Origin: Bacillus ndiopicus
GTDB taxonomy: Bacteria > Bacillota > Bacilli > Bacillales_A > Planococcaceae
Direction of reading: 5' to 3'
NCBI RefSeq assembly: GCF_000612805.1
Contig: NZ_HG964403.1
Coordinates: 558,001-622,000, forward strand
DNA: 64,000 nt
In this document: piece after piece, positions 44,605 through 54,049 of the stretch
Numbering within the stretch: position 1 is the stretch's first letter
Layout: each line of letters starts with the position of its first letter
Program-made: the position numbers and the translations under genes
Notes under the pieces: model-generated
Database searches by the model: none
What the model was told of the DNA's origin: nothing
The model's input: the letters and a program-made list of their open reading frames with translations, nothing else

Positions 44605-45085
44605 AATACTGTTCAAATGTATTTGCAATAGATGCTAAATCACTATATGCAATCGTTGGAATTTTATCGAGTCCAGCGCGATCAAATGTCATAGAAAGTA
44701 CGACATGATTTTTATTTTTAACAGGCTGTTGCCAAATAAATGTGAATTCTGTAATTTGTGGTGCGTCAGCAATTTTGGCTAGCATATTATAGCTATCCTT
44801 TAGTAATGTATCAAACGACATAAATTCTGAGCTTTGCATTTCGACAACAACGACTTCTTCATTTTTCTTTGGCGTAACCTGAATATCTAATACTGCATTT
44901 TCTAACTGCTGATCTTTTGTCATTTCCTCAATTGTACGCATTGTTGCATAGCCAGGTGTTTTTTCTAAAGCAATTTCTTCAACTGTCTGTTCTGGGTTTT
45001 TATTTTTTGAGGAAGAGAATCCAGAAATGCCAACAACAATAAATAGTACCAACAATATTAAATAAAAGTTAACAAATTTTTTCAT
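44603..45085 (-). CDS. Membrane-anchored protein of unknown function
   Basis: 160 aa. One N-terminal TM (VNFYLILLVLFIVVGISGF), a Ser/Lys/Asn linker, then an alpha/beta domain outside the membrane (VLDIQVTPKKNEEVVVVEMQ, EFTFIWQQPVKNKNHVVLSMTF). I start at ATG 45085, with AAGGG nine bases before; the ATG at 45094 overlaps that RBS. I do not recognise the family. A structured leader RNA with its own terminator precedes it, so its expression is probably controlled by attenuation. Confidence 0.75.
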   Translation of the reverse strand: MKKFVNFYLILLVLFIVVGISGFSSSKNKNPEQTVEEIALEKTPGYATMRTIEEMTKDQQLENAVLDIQVTPKKNEEVVVVEMQSSEFMSFDTLLKDSYNMLAKIADAPQITEFTFIWQQPVKNKNHVVLSMTFDRAGLDKIPTIAYSDLASIANTFEQY

Positions 45086-45116
45086 CGTAATCATCCCTTA
45101 TACTTGAAAAAATAGT

Positions 45117-45205
45117 AAAAAAGACCCCCGGCAATCCGCGCCGTTCAATGGGGTCTTTTGCGTGTATTAGTTGTTCCGGCTAATACACTAGGTTTGGCAC
45201 CTAGT
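45117..45205 (-). ncRNA. Structured leader RNA with attenuator, class not recognised
   Basis: From a predicted start near 45205 the RNA folds as hairpin 1 CACTAGG-TGCCAAA-CCTAGTG, hairpin 2 TGTATTAG...CTAATACA with loop CCGGAACAA, then a terminator AAAAGACCCC...GGGGGTCTTTTTT. The gene starts 31 bases later. The arrangement is that of a compact riboswitch or an RNA/protein-responsive attenuator, or a small RNA. I could not match it to a known class. Confidence 0.65.
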
Positions 45206-45210
45206 GACAA

Positions 45211-45239
45211 ATTATAAGGGATTTTGAAGAAAAAATCAA
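45211..45239 (-). promoter_or_regulatory. Promoter of the leader RNA
   Basis: Minus strand TTGATT (45234-45239), 17-bp spacer, TATAAT (45211-45216). Confidence 0.82.
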
Positions 45240-45250
45240 TAAAAGATAGG

Positions 45251-45286
45251 AACAGCTAGACAAAGCAGAAGCCTTGTCCAGCTGTT
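45251..45286 (-). terminator. Terminator of the 49-aa gene
   Basis: AACAGCT-GGACAAGGC / GCTTTGTCTAGCTGTT with two mismatches, four-base loop, then CCTATCTTTTATT on the minus strand. Confidence 0.75.
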
Positions 45287-45304
45287 AGTATGCTGAGGGG
45301 GTTT

Positions 45305-45454
45305 TTATGATGTTTGAAGTTCTTCCTGCTGTAAAGGCGGCATAGTAAAATATAAAAACGATTCATCTTCAAGTTCTAGTAACTTTTGTTCATTAATACC
45401 GATTGATAAAGGTCCAGAAAAAATTGCTTCCCACCAAGTTTCAGTAATAATCAT
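45305..45454 (-). CDS. Small hypothetical protein, 49 aa
   Basis: ATG at 45454 with AAGGAGG eight bases upstream, stop TAA, and its own terminator. The product begins MIITETWWEAIFSGP and ends PPLQQEELQTS: acidic, two adjacent tryptophans, no TM. The signals make it a real gene in my view, but I do not recognise a family. Confidence 0.7.
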   Translation of the reverse strand: MIITETWWEAIFSGPLSIGINEQKLLELEDESFLYFTMPPLQQEELQTS

Positions 45455-45589
45455 TGAAATTGCCTCCTTGTCGATGTAAAAATATATAAGAGAATGCTTA
45501 TCCTAAATTTGGTTGCCTGACGGTAGTCATTTTTGATCCAGCACTGCTAAAACTCCTGCTAGGTCAAGGGTAATTCTCTAACTGATATT

Positions 45590-45653
45590 ATGGATTTTCC
45601 TATTCAAGCTAGAAAAAACCTTAATGCAGAGCTATGCTGAGGCACAATTGATG
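45590..45653 (+). repeat. Dispersed repeat A, degenerate copy
   Basis: TGGATTTTCCTATTCAAGCTAG, then GCTATGCTGAGGCACAATTGATG, matching the right half of the 14791 copy. GCCTGACGGTAGTCA near 45512 may be its left part. The remainder of 45455-45754 shows no gene. Confidence 0.6.
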
Positions 45654-45754
45654 TACAATCAATTGAAAGGATAATAAGCAATCGTTATAGTAGTTAATAT
45701 GTGTGGGAATGATGAAATTATGCATAAAAATAAAAAATGGAGAGGAAGTTTTTT

Positions 45755-47143
45755 ATGAATTTTACAGCTCAAGATGTAGAAAATATGATAACAGCACAGC
45801 GTAGCTACTATTTTTCACGTGCTACAAAAAATATAGAATTTCGCAAGCAACAATTGTTAAATTTAAAAGAAACAATAAAAAAATATGAAAAAGAAATTAT
45901 AGATGCTTTAAAGTTAGATCTGAACAAAAGTGAATTTGAAGCATATGCAACAGAAATCGGAATCGTCCTAGATAGCATTACGCATATGGTGAAAAATATC
46001 GATGACTGGGCAAAGCCAGTTGCTGCAAAAACACCTGTTCAATTTCAGCCAGGAAAGAGCTATATTGTTCGTGAGCCGTATGGAGTTGTTTTAATTATTG
46101 GACCATTTAATTATCCATTCCAGCTTGTAATGGAGCCGTTACTTGGTGCAATTATTGGTGGCAACACTGCAATAATTAAGCCCTCTGAAGCGACTGTTCA
46201 TACAACAAAAATTATTAAAAAAATTATTACAGAAACATTCGCTGAAAATTACGTGCGTGTGGTAGAAGGAGAAAAAGCAGAAGTAGAGGCATTAATCCAT
46301 GCTTCATTTGATTTTATTTTCTTTACAGGCAGCGTGTCGACAGGCAAGGTTATTATGCGTGCTGCTGCCGAAAGATTAACGCCAATTGTATTAGAATTAG
46401 GTGGAAAAAGCCCTGCGATTGTTGATCAAACTGCCAACTTGCAAGTCGCAGCAAAGCGCATTGTTTGGGGGAAATTTACGAATAATGGGCAAACATGTGT
46501 CGCTCCTGATTATGTTTTGGTGCATAGCTCTGTCTATAAAAAATTTATTAAAATTTTGAAGCAAACGATTACGGCCTTTTATGGAGAAAATCCGCATCAA
46601 AGCGATGATTATGGTCGTATTATCCATCATCGTCATTTTGACAAGCTAAAGGCGATATTAGAGGTCGATGCTGAGTACATTACATTTGGCGGAACAACAG
46701 ATCGTGAAGATTTATATATTGCACCAACGATAATTGAAGGTGCAGGATGGGATAGTAAAGTAATGGAAGATGAAATATTTGGTCCGATTTTACCGATTAT
46801 GGCCTATAACGATTTAGCAAATGCAATTCACGCAATACGCCGTTTGCCAAAGCCTTTAGCCGCGTACTTATTTACGGAAAATGATAATGCACGTGAATAT
46901 TTCCTAGAGGAATTGCCGTTTGGTGGAGGCTGTATTAATGATATTATGGCGCATGTAGGTAACACTAATTTACCGTTTGGTGGTGTTGGACCATCAGGTA
47001 TGGGTGCTTATCATGGTCAAGCAAGCTTTGAATGCTTCACACATCAAAAATCAATTTTACAGCGCTCAACAAAGCTAGCGACCAATATACTATTCCCACC
47101 GTATAAACAAAAGGTTAAGCTAATTCGTAAGGTGATGAAATAA
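45755..47143 (+). CDS. Aldehyde dehydrogenase, class 3 type (YwdH-like)
   Basis: 462 aa NAD(P)-dependent aldehyde dehydrogenase. Cofactor region IIGPFNYPFQL and FTGSVSTGK, catalytic Glu in LELGGKSPAIVD, catalytic Cys in NNGQTCVAPDY. The C-terminal region ends in a basic amphipathic segment (LFPPYKQKVKLIRKVMK), as in membrane-associated fatty-aldehyde enzymes. ATG 45755 follows GGAGAGGAAG; ATG 45737 overlaps that RBS. Confidence 0.92.
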   Translation: MNFTAQDVENMITAQRSYYFSRATKNIEFRKQQLLNLKETIKKYEKEIIDALKLDLNKSEFEAYATEIGIVLDSITHMVKNIDDWAKPVAAKTPVQFQPGKSYIVREPYGVVLIIGPFNYPFQLVMEPLLGAIIGGNTAIIKPSEATVHTTKIIKKIITETFAENYVRVVEGEKAEVEALIHASFDFIFFTGSVSTGKVIMRAAAERLTPIVLELGGKSPAIVDQTANLQVAAKRIVWGKFTNNGQTCVAPDYVLVHSSVYKKFIKILKQTITAFYGENPHQSDDYGRIIHHRHFDKLKAILEVDAEYITFGGTTDREDLYIAPTIIEGAGWDSKVMEDEIFGPILPIMAYNDLANAIHAIRRLPKPLAAYLFTENDNAREYFLEELPFGGGCINDIMAHVGNTNLPFGGVGPSGMGAYHGQASFECFTHQKSILQRSTKLATNILFPPYKQKVKLIRKVMK

Positions 47144-47199
47144 AGCTAGGCTAAAAGTAAGTATTCGCATGTTAAAGCCTGCTTTTGCATGCAAAACTA

Positions 47200-47237
47200 A
47201 AAGCGCATGAAACTTTGATTTCATGCGCTTTCTTTTT
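47200..47237. terminator. Terminator between aldehyde dehydrogenase and histidine kinase
   Basis: AAAGCGCATGAAA / TTTCATGCGCTTT, six-base loop, then CTTTTTG. Nearly the same stem recurs at 53923-53955. Confidence 0.9.
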
Positions 47238-48798
47238 GATGTTCTAACGGGATTTTAATAGTAATCGTTGTACCGACATGCTCCTCGCTTTGAATATTAA
47301 TGGCCCCGCCATGCTCACAGATAATTTTATTTGAAATCATCATACCTAAACCAGTGCCATGAATCTTTGTCGTATAAAATGGTTCGAAAATATAGCCGAT
47401 TAAATGCTGAGGAATTCCTTCACCTGTATCGGAAATTTCGATATAAGCAAAATGTTCATCATGATGGCAAATAAGCGTAATTGTACCGTTCTTCTCGATT
47501 GCTTCAATTGCATTTTTAACAATATTAATAAATACTTGCTTAATTTGATTATTATTACCGTAAATAAATAAACGGTCACTACTAAACTGCTGAACTAATT
47601 GAATTTGATGCTGCTCTAGCTGAAACTCGAAAAACAGTACGATATCTTGTAGAATTTCTAATAAATTAAGTGGGCTCTTTTGTTCAGCGAGTGGCTTAGA
47701 AAGTACTAAAAACTCGGAAATAATTAAGTCAATTCGCTCGATTTCAGACTGAATAATGTTTGTATATGCAAGATAGGGTGATTGTGAATCCTCGTTCATC
47801 ATTTGAATAAATCCTGATACGACCGTCATTGGATTGCGAATTTCATGTGCTACGCCTGCCGCAATTTCCCCTGCTAATTTTAATTTCTCTGATTGTAAAG
47901 ACAGCTTTTCATTTTCTTTAAGGTAGGAAATATCCCGTGAAATAACCGAAACAGCTAACATATCTCCGTAAGAATTATAAATAGGGGATAATGAAATTTG
48001 TGCATCAAAAATGGAGCCATCCTTGCGCATATCTTTCGTTTCGAGTAAACGGAAGCGTTCTCCTTGTAGTAGCTTTAGAAATCTTTCATTTGCTGCATCC
48101 GTATTTTCAGGTGCTACGAGTTTAAGCGATTGACCAATGCATTCTTCTCTTGTCCAGCCATACATTTTTTCGAAAGCAGCATTTACTTCAATAATTTTAT
48201 TATTTAAATCGAACACCGCCATTGCATCTTCAGCATGATCGAAAAATAACTTTAAATATGCTTCGGTTGAGGAAAATTCAAGCCTCTTATCTATATTTCT
48301 TTTTTCCTCATAAAGCCAAAGCTTCTTTGCGTACAGTGTTTGCAAAAAGCCAACGATACATAAAAATAATGTGAAAAAAATAAAGCTTTGAATAGGGTGG
48401 GTAAGATTAATATTGGATTGTTTAAAAACAACAACGAACGCTATTTCAATAGCCGTAACAATTGCTAATATCGTATTAATAATATGTGATTGATAAACAT
48501 TGGCGATAAGTAATAAATATAAAAAACCAAATAAAAATAATAATTGGCCGCTCCCGAGTGTTAACGTGATAATCAATATATTCCATGTTAAAATTAATAA
48601 AATTTGAACGAATCGTGCATGTACTTTTTTATAAAGTAAAAGTCCAATCAATGCTACAACTAAAATAATAACTAGTGTATAGCTATGAGTATAGTGGACA
48701 ATACCGAATAAATTAATCGTAATAAAGAACATTGTACAAATGAAAAGCGAGTAGTAAATAAATAAGTTGCGCTTATGTATAATGGCAAGTGGATGCAT
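47221..48798 (-). CDS. Membrane-bound PAS sensor histidine kinase
   Basis: 525 aa. Six or so TM helices in the first 170 residues, a PAS domain (about 190-300: AMAVFDLNNKIIEVNAAFEKMYGWTREE), HisKA with H318 in AAGVAHEIRNPM, and HATPase with N-box FINIVKNAIEAI and G-boxes DTGEGIP, GTGLGMMI. No response regulator adjoins it. The layout resembles the KinB-type sporulation kinases that feed Spo0A; target not shown. RBS AGGAGAAAA. Confidence 0.9.
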   Translation of the reverse strand: MHPLAIIHKRNLFIYYSLFICTMFFITINLFGIVHYTHSYTLVIILVVALIGLLLYKKVHARFVQILLILTWNILIITLTLGSGQLLFLFGFLYLLLIANVYQSHIINTILAIVTAIEIAFVVVFKQSNINLTHPIQSFIFFTLFLCIVGFLQTLYAKKLWLYEEKRNIDKRLEFSSTEAYLKLFFDHAEDAMAVFDLNNKIIEVNAAFEKMYGWTREECIGQSLKLVAPENTDAANERFLKLLQGERFRLLETKDMRKDGSIFDAQISLSPIYNSYGDMLAVSVISRDISYLKENEKLSLQSEKLKLAGEIAAGVAHEIRNPMTVVSGFIQMMNEDSQSPYLAYTNIIQSEIERIDLIISEFLVLSKPLAEQKSPLNLLEILQDIVLFFEFQLEQHQIQLVQQFSSDRLFIYGNNNQIKQVFINIVKNAIEAIEKNGTITLICHHDEHFAYIEISDTGEGIPQHLIGYIFEPFYTTKIHGTGLGMMISNKIICEHGGAINIQSEEHVGTTITIKIPLEHQKESA

Positions 48799-49039
48799 TA
48801 TTTTCTCCTGAAAAATTTTAATTATTGTTAAAACTTGTATAATACTTTATGTATAATTGAACCATAAAACTGTCTGTCGATATACATTAAAATTTGATAT
48901 GATAAAATATAACTTCAATTAGTTGGGGATTTTCTTTTCTTCACTAATTACTAGTTTTTATTTATCGTGTTTTACAGGTAGTTCATCTTTAAAGTGGATA
49001 GCCTGATAATGCAGGATAAAAAGCATTAGGAGGGTTTTT

Positions 49040-50101
49040 ATGACGAATATATTCAATCAACAACAGACTTTATCATTATTAGAGAAATTAGTAAATATTG
49101 CAAGTCCATCTGGATATACGACAATAATTATGCGATTTATGGGAGAATTTTTGAAGGAGCATAATATTGCTTATACAAAAACAAATAAAGGTGCGATTGT
49201 TGTAACTTTCGAAGGTAAAAATGATGAACAACACCGCTTATTAACAGCTCATACAGATACGCTTGGTGCGATGGTCAAAGAAATTAAGCCGAGTGGTCGT
49301 TTAAAACTAGCAATGGTTGGTGGCTTTAAATGGAACGCTGTAGAGGGGGAATATTGTACGATTCATACAGCAGATGGTAAAACGGTGCGTGGTACAATTT
49401 TAATGCATGAAACGACGGTGCATGTGTATCGTGATACAGATAGTTTAAAACGTGACGAGAATCATATTGAGGTGCGTATCGATGAAAAGGTATTTAATGC
49501 AGCAGATACACGTGAACTTGGCATTGAAGTAGGTGACTTTGTATCATTTGATGTGCGTTATGAGGAGACGGCATCAGGCTTTATTAAATCACGTCATTTA
49601 GATGATAAGGCAAGTACAACATTGCTTCTGCAATTAATGAAATATATAAAAGAGCATAATGTAAACCTACCTTACACAACGCATTTCTATATTTCCAATA
49701 ATGAGGAAATTGGCTATGGTGGTAACTCTAATATCCCACCGCAAGTTGTAGAGTATATTGCTGTTGATATGGGAGCCATTGGTGACGGTCAAACGTCTGA
49801 TGAGTACACAGTGTCAATTTGTGCAAAGGATGCGGCAGGTACATATCATTATGAGCTTACACAGCATCTAGTGCAGTTAGCAAAGGGAAATAATATCCCA
49901 TATAAGCTTGATATTTATCCATACTATGCTTCAGATGCATCAGCAGCGATTCGCGCGGGCTTTGATATTCGCCATGCTTTATTCGGTCCAGGTATCGAAT
50001 CATCGCATGCTTATGAGCGTACACATGTTGATTCATTACAGGCAACAGCAGAATTATTATATGCCTATGTAACATCGCCAATGGTTGAAATGGGGGAATA
50101 G
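49040..50101 (+). CDS. M42 family metalloaminopeptidase
   Basis: 353 aa, di-metal aminopeptidase of the glutamyl-aminopeptidase/tetrahedral type. Metal ligands in TAHTDTLGAM, LDDKAST, NNEEIGYGG (with the general-base Glu), VDMGAIGDG, and the C-terminal SSHAYERTH. RBS TTAGGAGGG. Ends three bases before murE, so the two are probably one transcript. Confidence 0.93.
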   Translation: MTNIFNQQQTLSLLEKLVNIASPSGYTTIIMRFMGEFLKEHNIAYTKTNKGAIVVTFEGKNDEQHRLLTAHTDTLGAMVKEIKPSGRLKLAMVGGFKWNAVEGEYCTIHTADGKTVRGTILMHETTVHVYRDTDSLKRDENHIEVRIDEKVFNAADTRELGIEVGDFVSFDVRYEETASGFIKSRHLDDKASTTLLLQLMKYIKEHNVNLPYTTHFYISNNEEIGYGGNSNIPPQVVEYIAVDMGAIGDGQTSDEYTVSICAKDAAGTYHYELTQHLVQLAKGNNIPYKLDIYPYYASDASAAIRAGFDIRHALFGPGIESSHAYERTHVDSLQATAELLYAYVTSPMVEMGE

Positions 50102-50104
50102 TGA

Positions 50105-51574
50105 ATGCGCGTTGAGGAATTAATAAGTGTCATTCCACAAAAGAAAATACTTGGCGTATTACCTAGCTATATTGAAGATATCGCAGTTGATTCAAGAAGC
50201 GTGCAACCGCAAAGCATGTTTATTTGTATAAAAGGTTATACAGTTGATGGGCATGATTATGCACAGAAAGCTGTGGATGCAGGGGCAACAATGATTGTAG
50301 CAGAGCGTGAATTGCAGCTTACAGGCAATGTAGCACAATTAATTGTTCCTAGTACAGAGCGAGCGTTAGGTTTACTGTCAGCCAGATTTTTTGGTTATCC
50401 ATCAGAAGAAATGTTGATGATTGGGGTTACAGGTACGAACGGTAAGACGAGTGTAACAGGCATAATTCATAATATTTTAATGGGCTTAGGCAAAAAATCA
50501 GCGCTAGTAGGAACAATAGGCTTTAATTTAAATGGCACGCTTTACGAGTCTGCTAATACGACGAGTGATGCCCTAAGTACGCAGCAAATGATTTACCGCG
50601 CAAAAGAAGAGCGCTGTGATGCAATGGTGATGGAAGTATCCTCACATGGCTTGGCATTAGGTCGGTTAGCAGGAGTCAGTTATGATGTTGCCATTTTTAC
50701 GAATTTAACACATGACCATTTAGATTTCCACGGTACGATGGAGGCTTATGGTAACACAAAAGGGCTATTATTTGCACAGTTAGGACAGGATTTGCGCAAG
50801 GATAAGCATGTTGTGTTAAATGCTGACGATGAATGGTCAGCGCATTATAAAACGTTAACACCGTTTCCGATTTGGACATATGGACTACAAAGCGATGCAG
50901 ATTTCCGAGCAGTAAATTGTCGTTATGAGGATGGTATGACACACTTTACAATGCAAACGCCTGAAGGCATCTATGATATTTCGATGCATTTACTTGGGGA
51001 GTTCAATGTTTATAATGTGTTAGCTGCAACAGCGTGCTTGTATGCTCGCCAGTTTTCGTTATTTGACATTATCCAGCAAATTGAGCAGCTCCCGCCAGTA
51101 AAGGGACGTATGGAAAAGGTACAAACGGATTTGCCAATCCAAATATTTATCGATTATGCACATACACCTGACGCGATTGAAAAGGCGATTAATGCAGCAA
51201 TGCCTTATAAAGGCGAAAATAGCAAATTAATTTTCTTAATTGGTACTGGTGGCAACCGTGATAAATCAAAGCGCCCAACGATGGCAGCAAAGGCCTCAGT
51301 TGCAGATTACGTTATTTTAACGACAGACGATCCACGCTACGAGGAATACGATAGCATTACGGGCGATTTAGCTAAAGGAATGCTACATGACCAATATGCA
51401 TGTATAGGCGATCGCGCAGAGGCAGTTCGGCATGCAATTCATATTGCAGAAGCAGGTGACATTGTCATTTTCGCTGGCAAAGGCCATGAGGATTACCAAA
51501 TTATCGAAAATACCAAATACCCTCATAGCGATGCAGAGATTGCTATTTCTGAAGGAAAAGTGAAGTTTGTGTAA
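50105..51574 (+). CDS. murE: UDP-MurNAc-tripeptide synthetase MurE
   Basis: 489 aa Mur ligase. It adds the third residue to UDP-MurNAc-L-Ala-D-Glu. Walker-type GVTGTNGKTS, TSDAL, carbamylated-Lys region YGNTKGLLF, C-terminal domain with D408-D409-P410-R411. The D-D/N-P-R tetrad marks the meso-diaminopimelate type; lysine-adding enzymes usually have other residues in place of the Arg. The gene is outside a division/cell-wall cluster and coupled to a peptidase. Lineage context makes a cortex-specific role possible (see findings). Confidence 0.93.
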   Translation: MRVEELISVIPQKKILGVLPSYIEDIAVDSRSVQPQSMFICIKGYTVDGHDYAQKAVDAGATMIVAERELQLTGNVAQLIVPSTERALGLLSARFFGYPSEEMLMIGVTGTNGKTSVTGIIHNILMGLGKKSALVGTIGFNLNGTLYESANTTSDALSTQQMIYRAKEERCDAMVMEVSSHGLALGRLAGVSYDVAIFTNLTHDHLDFHGTMEAYGNTKGLLFAQLGQDLRKDKHVVLNADDEWSAHYKTLTPFPIWTYGLQSDADFRAVNCRYEDGMTHFTMQTPEGIYDISMHLLGEFNVYNVLAATACLYARQFSLFDIIQQIEQLPPVKGRMEKVQTDLPIQIFIDYAHTPDAIEKAINAAMPYKGENSKLIFLIGTGGNRDKSKRPTMAAKASVADYVILTTDDPRYEEYDSITGDLAKGMLHDQYACIGDRAEAVRHAIHIAEAGDIVIFAGKGHEDYQIIENTKYPHSDAEIAISEGKVKFV

Positions 51575-51610
51575 GTGCCATGCACATATACAATTCAGAC
51601 ACAATTTGAT

Positions 51611-51656
51611 AAGGCTATCTGGAAAGTAGCATTACGCACTTTCTAGATAGCCTTTT
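51611..51656 (+). terminator. M42-murE terminator
   Basis: AAGGCTATCTGGAAAGT / ACTTTCTAGATAGCCTT, one mismatch, then TTTCT. Confidence 0.88.
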
Positions 51657-51685
51657 CTAGGAGAGCGATTAAAGGAGCAATATAT

Positions 51686-52264
51686 ATGATTCAATCTTTT
51701 TTAGTCAGCATGCTTTTGTATTGTATGCTGACACTGCCGATTTATGGGGTGTTACGTTTTCTTTGGATGCGGAAACGCCCTATAAACAAACAATATGAAA
51801 TCATGATGTTACTATTCTTTTGCTTCTGCATCAGTATTTTTTCGCAAACGATTTTGCCTGAATATTGGTTTGAGAATGGGCGTATCGTTTTGCAGTTGGA
51901 GCCTGCTTTCTTACGGCATAATTTTATCCCCTTTCGCACTATTTCTTTGTATATGTCTGAACTAAATGGTCCGATAGCAGAAATCGCTTTTTACAATTTA
52001 GCTGGCAATATTATTTTATTTATTCCATTTGGTTTTTTTATTCCTTTATTATGGACAAGTATGCGTAGTACATTGAAAATGTTGTTTGTATCATTAGTGA
52101 TTCCTTTGTTTATAGAGAGCTGTCAGTTTTTCATTGGACGCAGTACAGATGTGGATGATGTGTTGTTAAATACCATTGCGATTGTGATAGGTTATATTTT
52201 GTATCAGATTGTACAGTTTCTAAGAAAAAAGGTTGTAACAATAGGGGAAAGTCTTTTAAAATAA
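51686..52264 (+). CDS. VanZ family membrane protein
   Basis: 192 aa with five TM helices. VanZ signatures: NFIPFRTI, YNLAGNIILFIPFGFFIPLL, and FIGRSTDVDDVLLNTI. VanZ homologues affect teicoplanin or lipoglycopeptide susceptibility in some bacteria, but most chromosomal copies have no known role. RBS AAAGGAG. Confidence 0.85.
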   Translation: MIQSFLVSMLLYCMLTLPIYGVLRFLWMRKRPINKQYEIMMLLFFCFCISIFSQTILPEYWFENGRIVLQLEPAFLRHNFIPFRTISLYMSELNGPIAEIAFYNLAGNIILFIPFGFFIPLLWTSMRSTLKMLFVSLVIPLFIESCQFFIGRSTDVDDVLLNTIAIVIGYILYQIVQFLRKKVVTIGESLLK

Positions 52265-52295
52265 GTTAGGATGAAAAAAGGAGACGGAAAAAATT

Positions 52296-53867
52296 ATGAC
52301 TTTAGAGCAAGATATATTATCACGTCGCACATTTGCGATTATTAGTCACCCGGATGCTGGGAAAACGACAATTACGGAAAAGCTGCTTTTATTTGGTGGT
52401 GCAATTCGTGATGCAGGTACAGTAAAAGGGAAGAAAACGGGGAAATTTGCTACTTCTGACTGGATGGAAATTGAGAAGCAACGTGGTATTTCGGTTACCT
52501 CGTCGGTAATGCAGTTTGATTATAGTGGGCATCGCGTCAATATTCTAGATACACCGGGGCACCAAGATTTCTCGGAGGATACGTATCGTACATTAATGGC
52601 GGTGGACAGTGCAGTCATGGTAGTTGATGCTGCGAAAGGGATTGAGGCACAAACATTAAAGCTATTTAAAGTTTGTAAAATGCGTGGCATCCCTATTTTT
52701 ACATTTATTAACAAATTAGACCGTCAAGGGAAAGAACCTTTAGAATTAATTGAAGAGCTAGAGGAAGTGCTAGGCATTAACGCATATCCAATGAACTGGC
52801 CAATCGGTATGGGAAAAGAGTTCCTTGGGATTTATGACCGTTACAATAAACGTGTAGAGCAGTTCCGTACAGAGGAAGATGAGCGCTTTTTACCGCTTGA
52901 CGAAAATGGCGAGCTAGCAGTAGACCACCCAATGAAAGTAACTTCTTATTATTCTCAGGCGATGGACGATATTTTGTTATTAAATGAGGCAGGTAATGAA
53001 TATTCGGAGGAGAAAATTCGTCGTGGTGAATTGACACCAGTATTTTTTGGCTCTGCACTAACGAATTTTGGTGTGCAAACATTTTTAGAAACATATTTGC
53101 AATTTGCACCAGTACCACAACCTCGTTTAACAGAGGATGAACAATTTATCGATCCAGTTGAGCATGGGGAGTTTTCAGGCTTTATTTTCAAAATCCAAGC
53201 GAATATGAATCCAGCTCACCGTGACCGTATTGCCTTTGTGCGTATTGTATCAGGCAAGTTTGAGCGCGGCATGAATATGACGTTAGCACGTACTGGGAAA
53301 TCATTTAAAGTAACGCAGTCAACGCAGTTTTTAGCGGATGATCGTGAAACGGTGGATGAAGCTGTTGCGGGTGATATTATCGGCCTATACGATACAGGTA
53401 CGTATCAAATTGGCGATACAGTCGTTGGAGGCAAGAAAACATTCCAATTTGAAAAATTACCTCAATTTACGCCAGAGCTATTTGTTCGTGTAACTGCGAA
53501 AAACGTGATGAAATCGAAGCAATTCCATAAAGGGATTTTACAGCTTGTTCAAGAAGGAGCAATTCAATATTATAAAACATTGCATACTGAAGAAGTATTG
53601 TTAGGTGCTGTAGGTCAATTACAATTTGAGGTTTTCGAGCATCGCATGAAGAATGAGTATAATGTTGAAGTGAAGATGGAGCCAGTGGGTAGTAAAATCG
53701 CACGTTGGATTGAAAACGAGGACGATGTGAGAGAATCTATGTCTTCTTCACGCTCTATGCTTGTGAAGGATCGCTTTGACAACCTAGTATTTTTATTTGA
53801 AAATGAATTCGCGATGCGCTGGTTCTCAGATAAAAATGAAAATATTAAATTATATAGCTTATTATAA
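52296..53867 (+). CDS. prfC: Peptide chain release factor 3
   Basis: 523 aa translational GTPase that recycles RF1/RF2. G1 SHPDAGKTT, switch [15 protein letters not shown]4 NKLD, and RF3-specific [17 protein letters not shown] and RWIENEDD segments. RBS AAGGAGACGG. Between VanZ and an RND pump; ends at a terminator. Confidence 0.95.
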   Translation: MTLEQDILSRRTFAIISHPDAGKTTITEKLLLFGGAIRDAGTVKGKKTGKFATSDWMEIEKQRGISVTSSVMQFDYSGHRVNILDTPGHQDFSEDTYRTLMAVDSAVMVVDAAKGIEAQTLKLFKVCKMRGIPIFTFINKLDRQGKEPLELIEELEEVLGINAYPMNWPIGMGKEFLGIYDRYNKRVEQFRTEEDERFLPLDENGELAVDHPMKVTSYYSQAMDDILLLNEAGNEYSEEKIRRGELTPVFFGSALTNFGVQTFLETYLQFAPVPQPRLTEDEQFIDPVEHGEFSGFIFKIQANMNPAHRDRIAFVRIVSGKFERGMNMTLARTGKSFKVTQSTQFLADDRETVDEAVAGDIIGLYDTGTYQIGDTVVGGKKTFQFEKLPQFTPELFVRVTAKNVMKSKQFHKGILQLVQEGAIQYYKTLHTEEVLLGAVGQLQFEVFEHRMKNEYNVEVKMEPVGSKIARWIENEDDVRESMSSSRSMLVKDRFDNLVFLFENEFAMRWFSDKNENIKLYSLL

Positions 53868-53922
53868 AGCGACTTTGTTTTAGCGAATAAATCACATTTA
53901 AAAATTCTACTAATAAGAATAG

Positions 53923-53955
53923 AGGCGCATGAAATCAAGGTTTCATGCGCTTTCT
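53923..53955 (+). terminator. prfC terminator
   Basis: GCGCATGAAA / TTTCATGCGC with a six-base loop, then TTTCTG; same stem as at 47200. Confidence 0.85.
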
Positions 53956-54049
53956 GTATTTGATAAGCTATCCGTTTTAACAGAGAATGTCGAATAAATA
54001 CAATTAATTAAGGTGAAAATAGAGTAACTGATATGAAGGAGTATAACGA

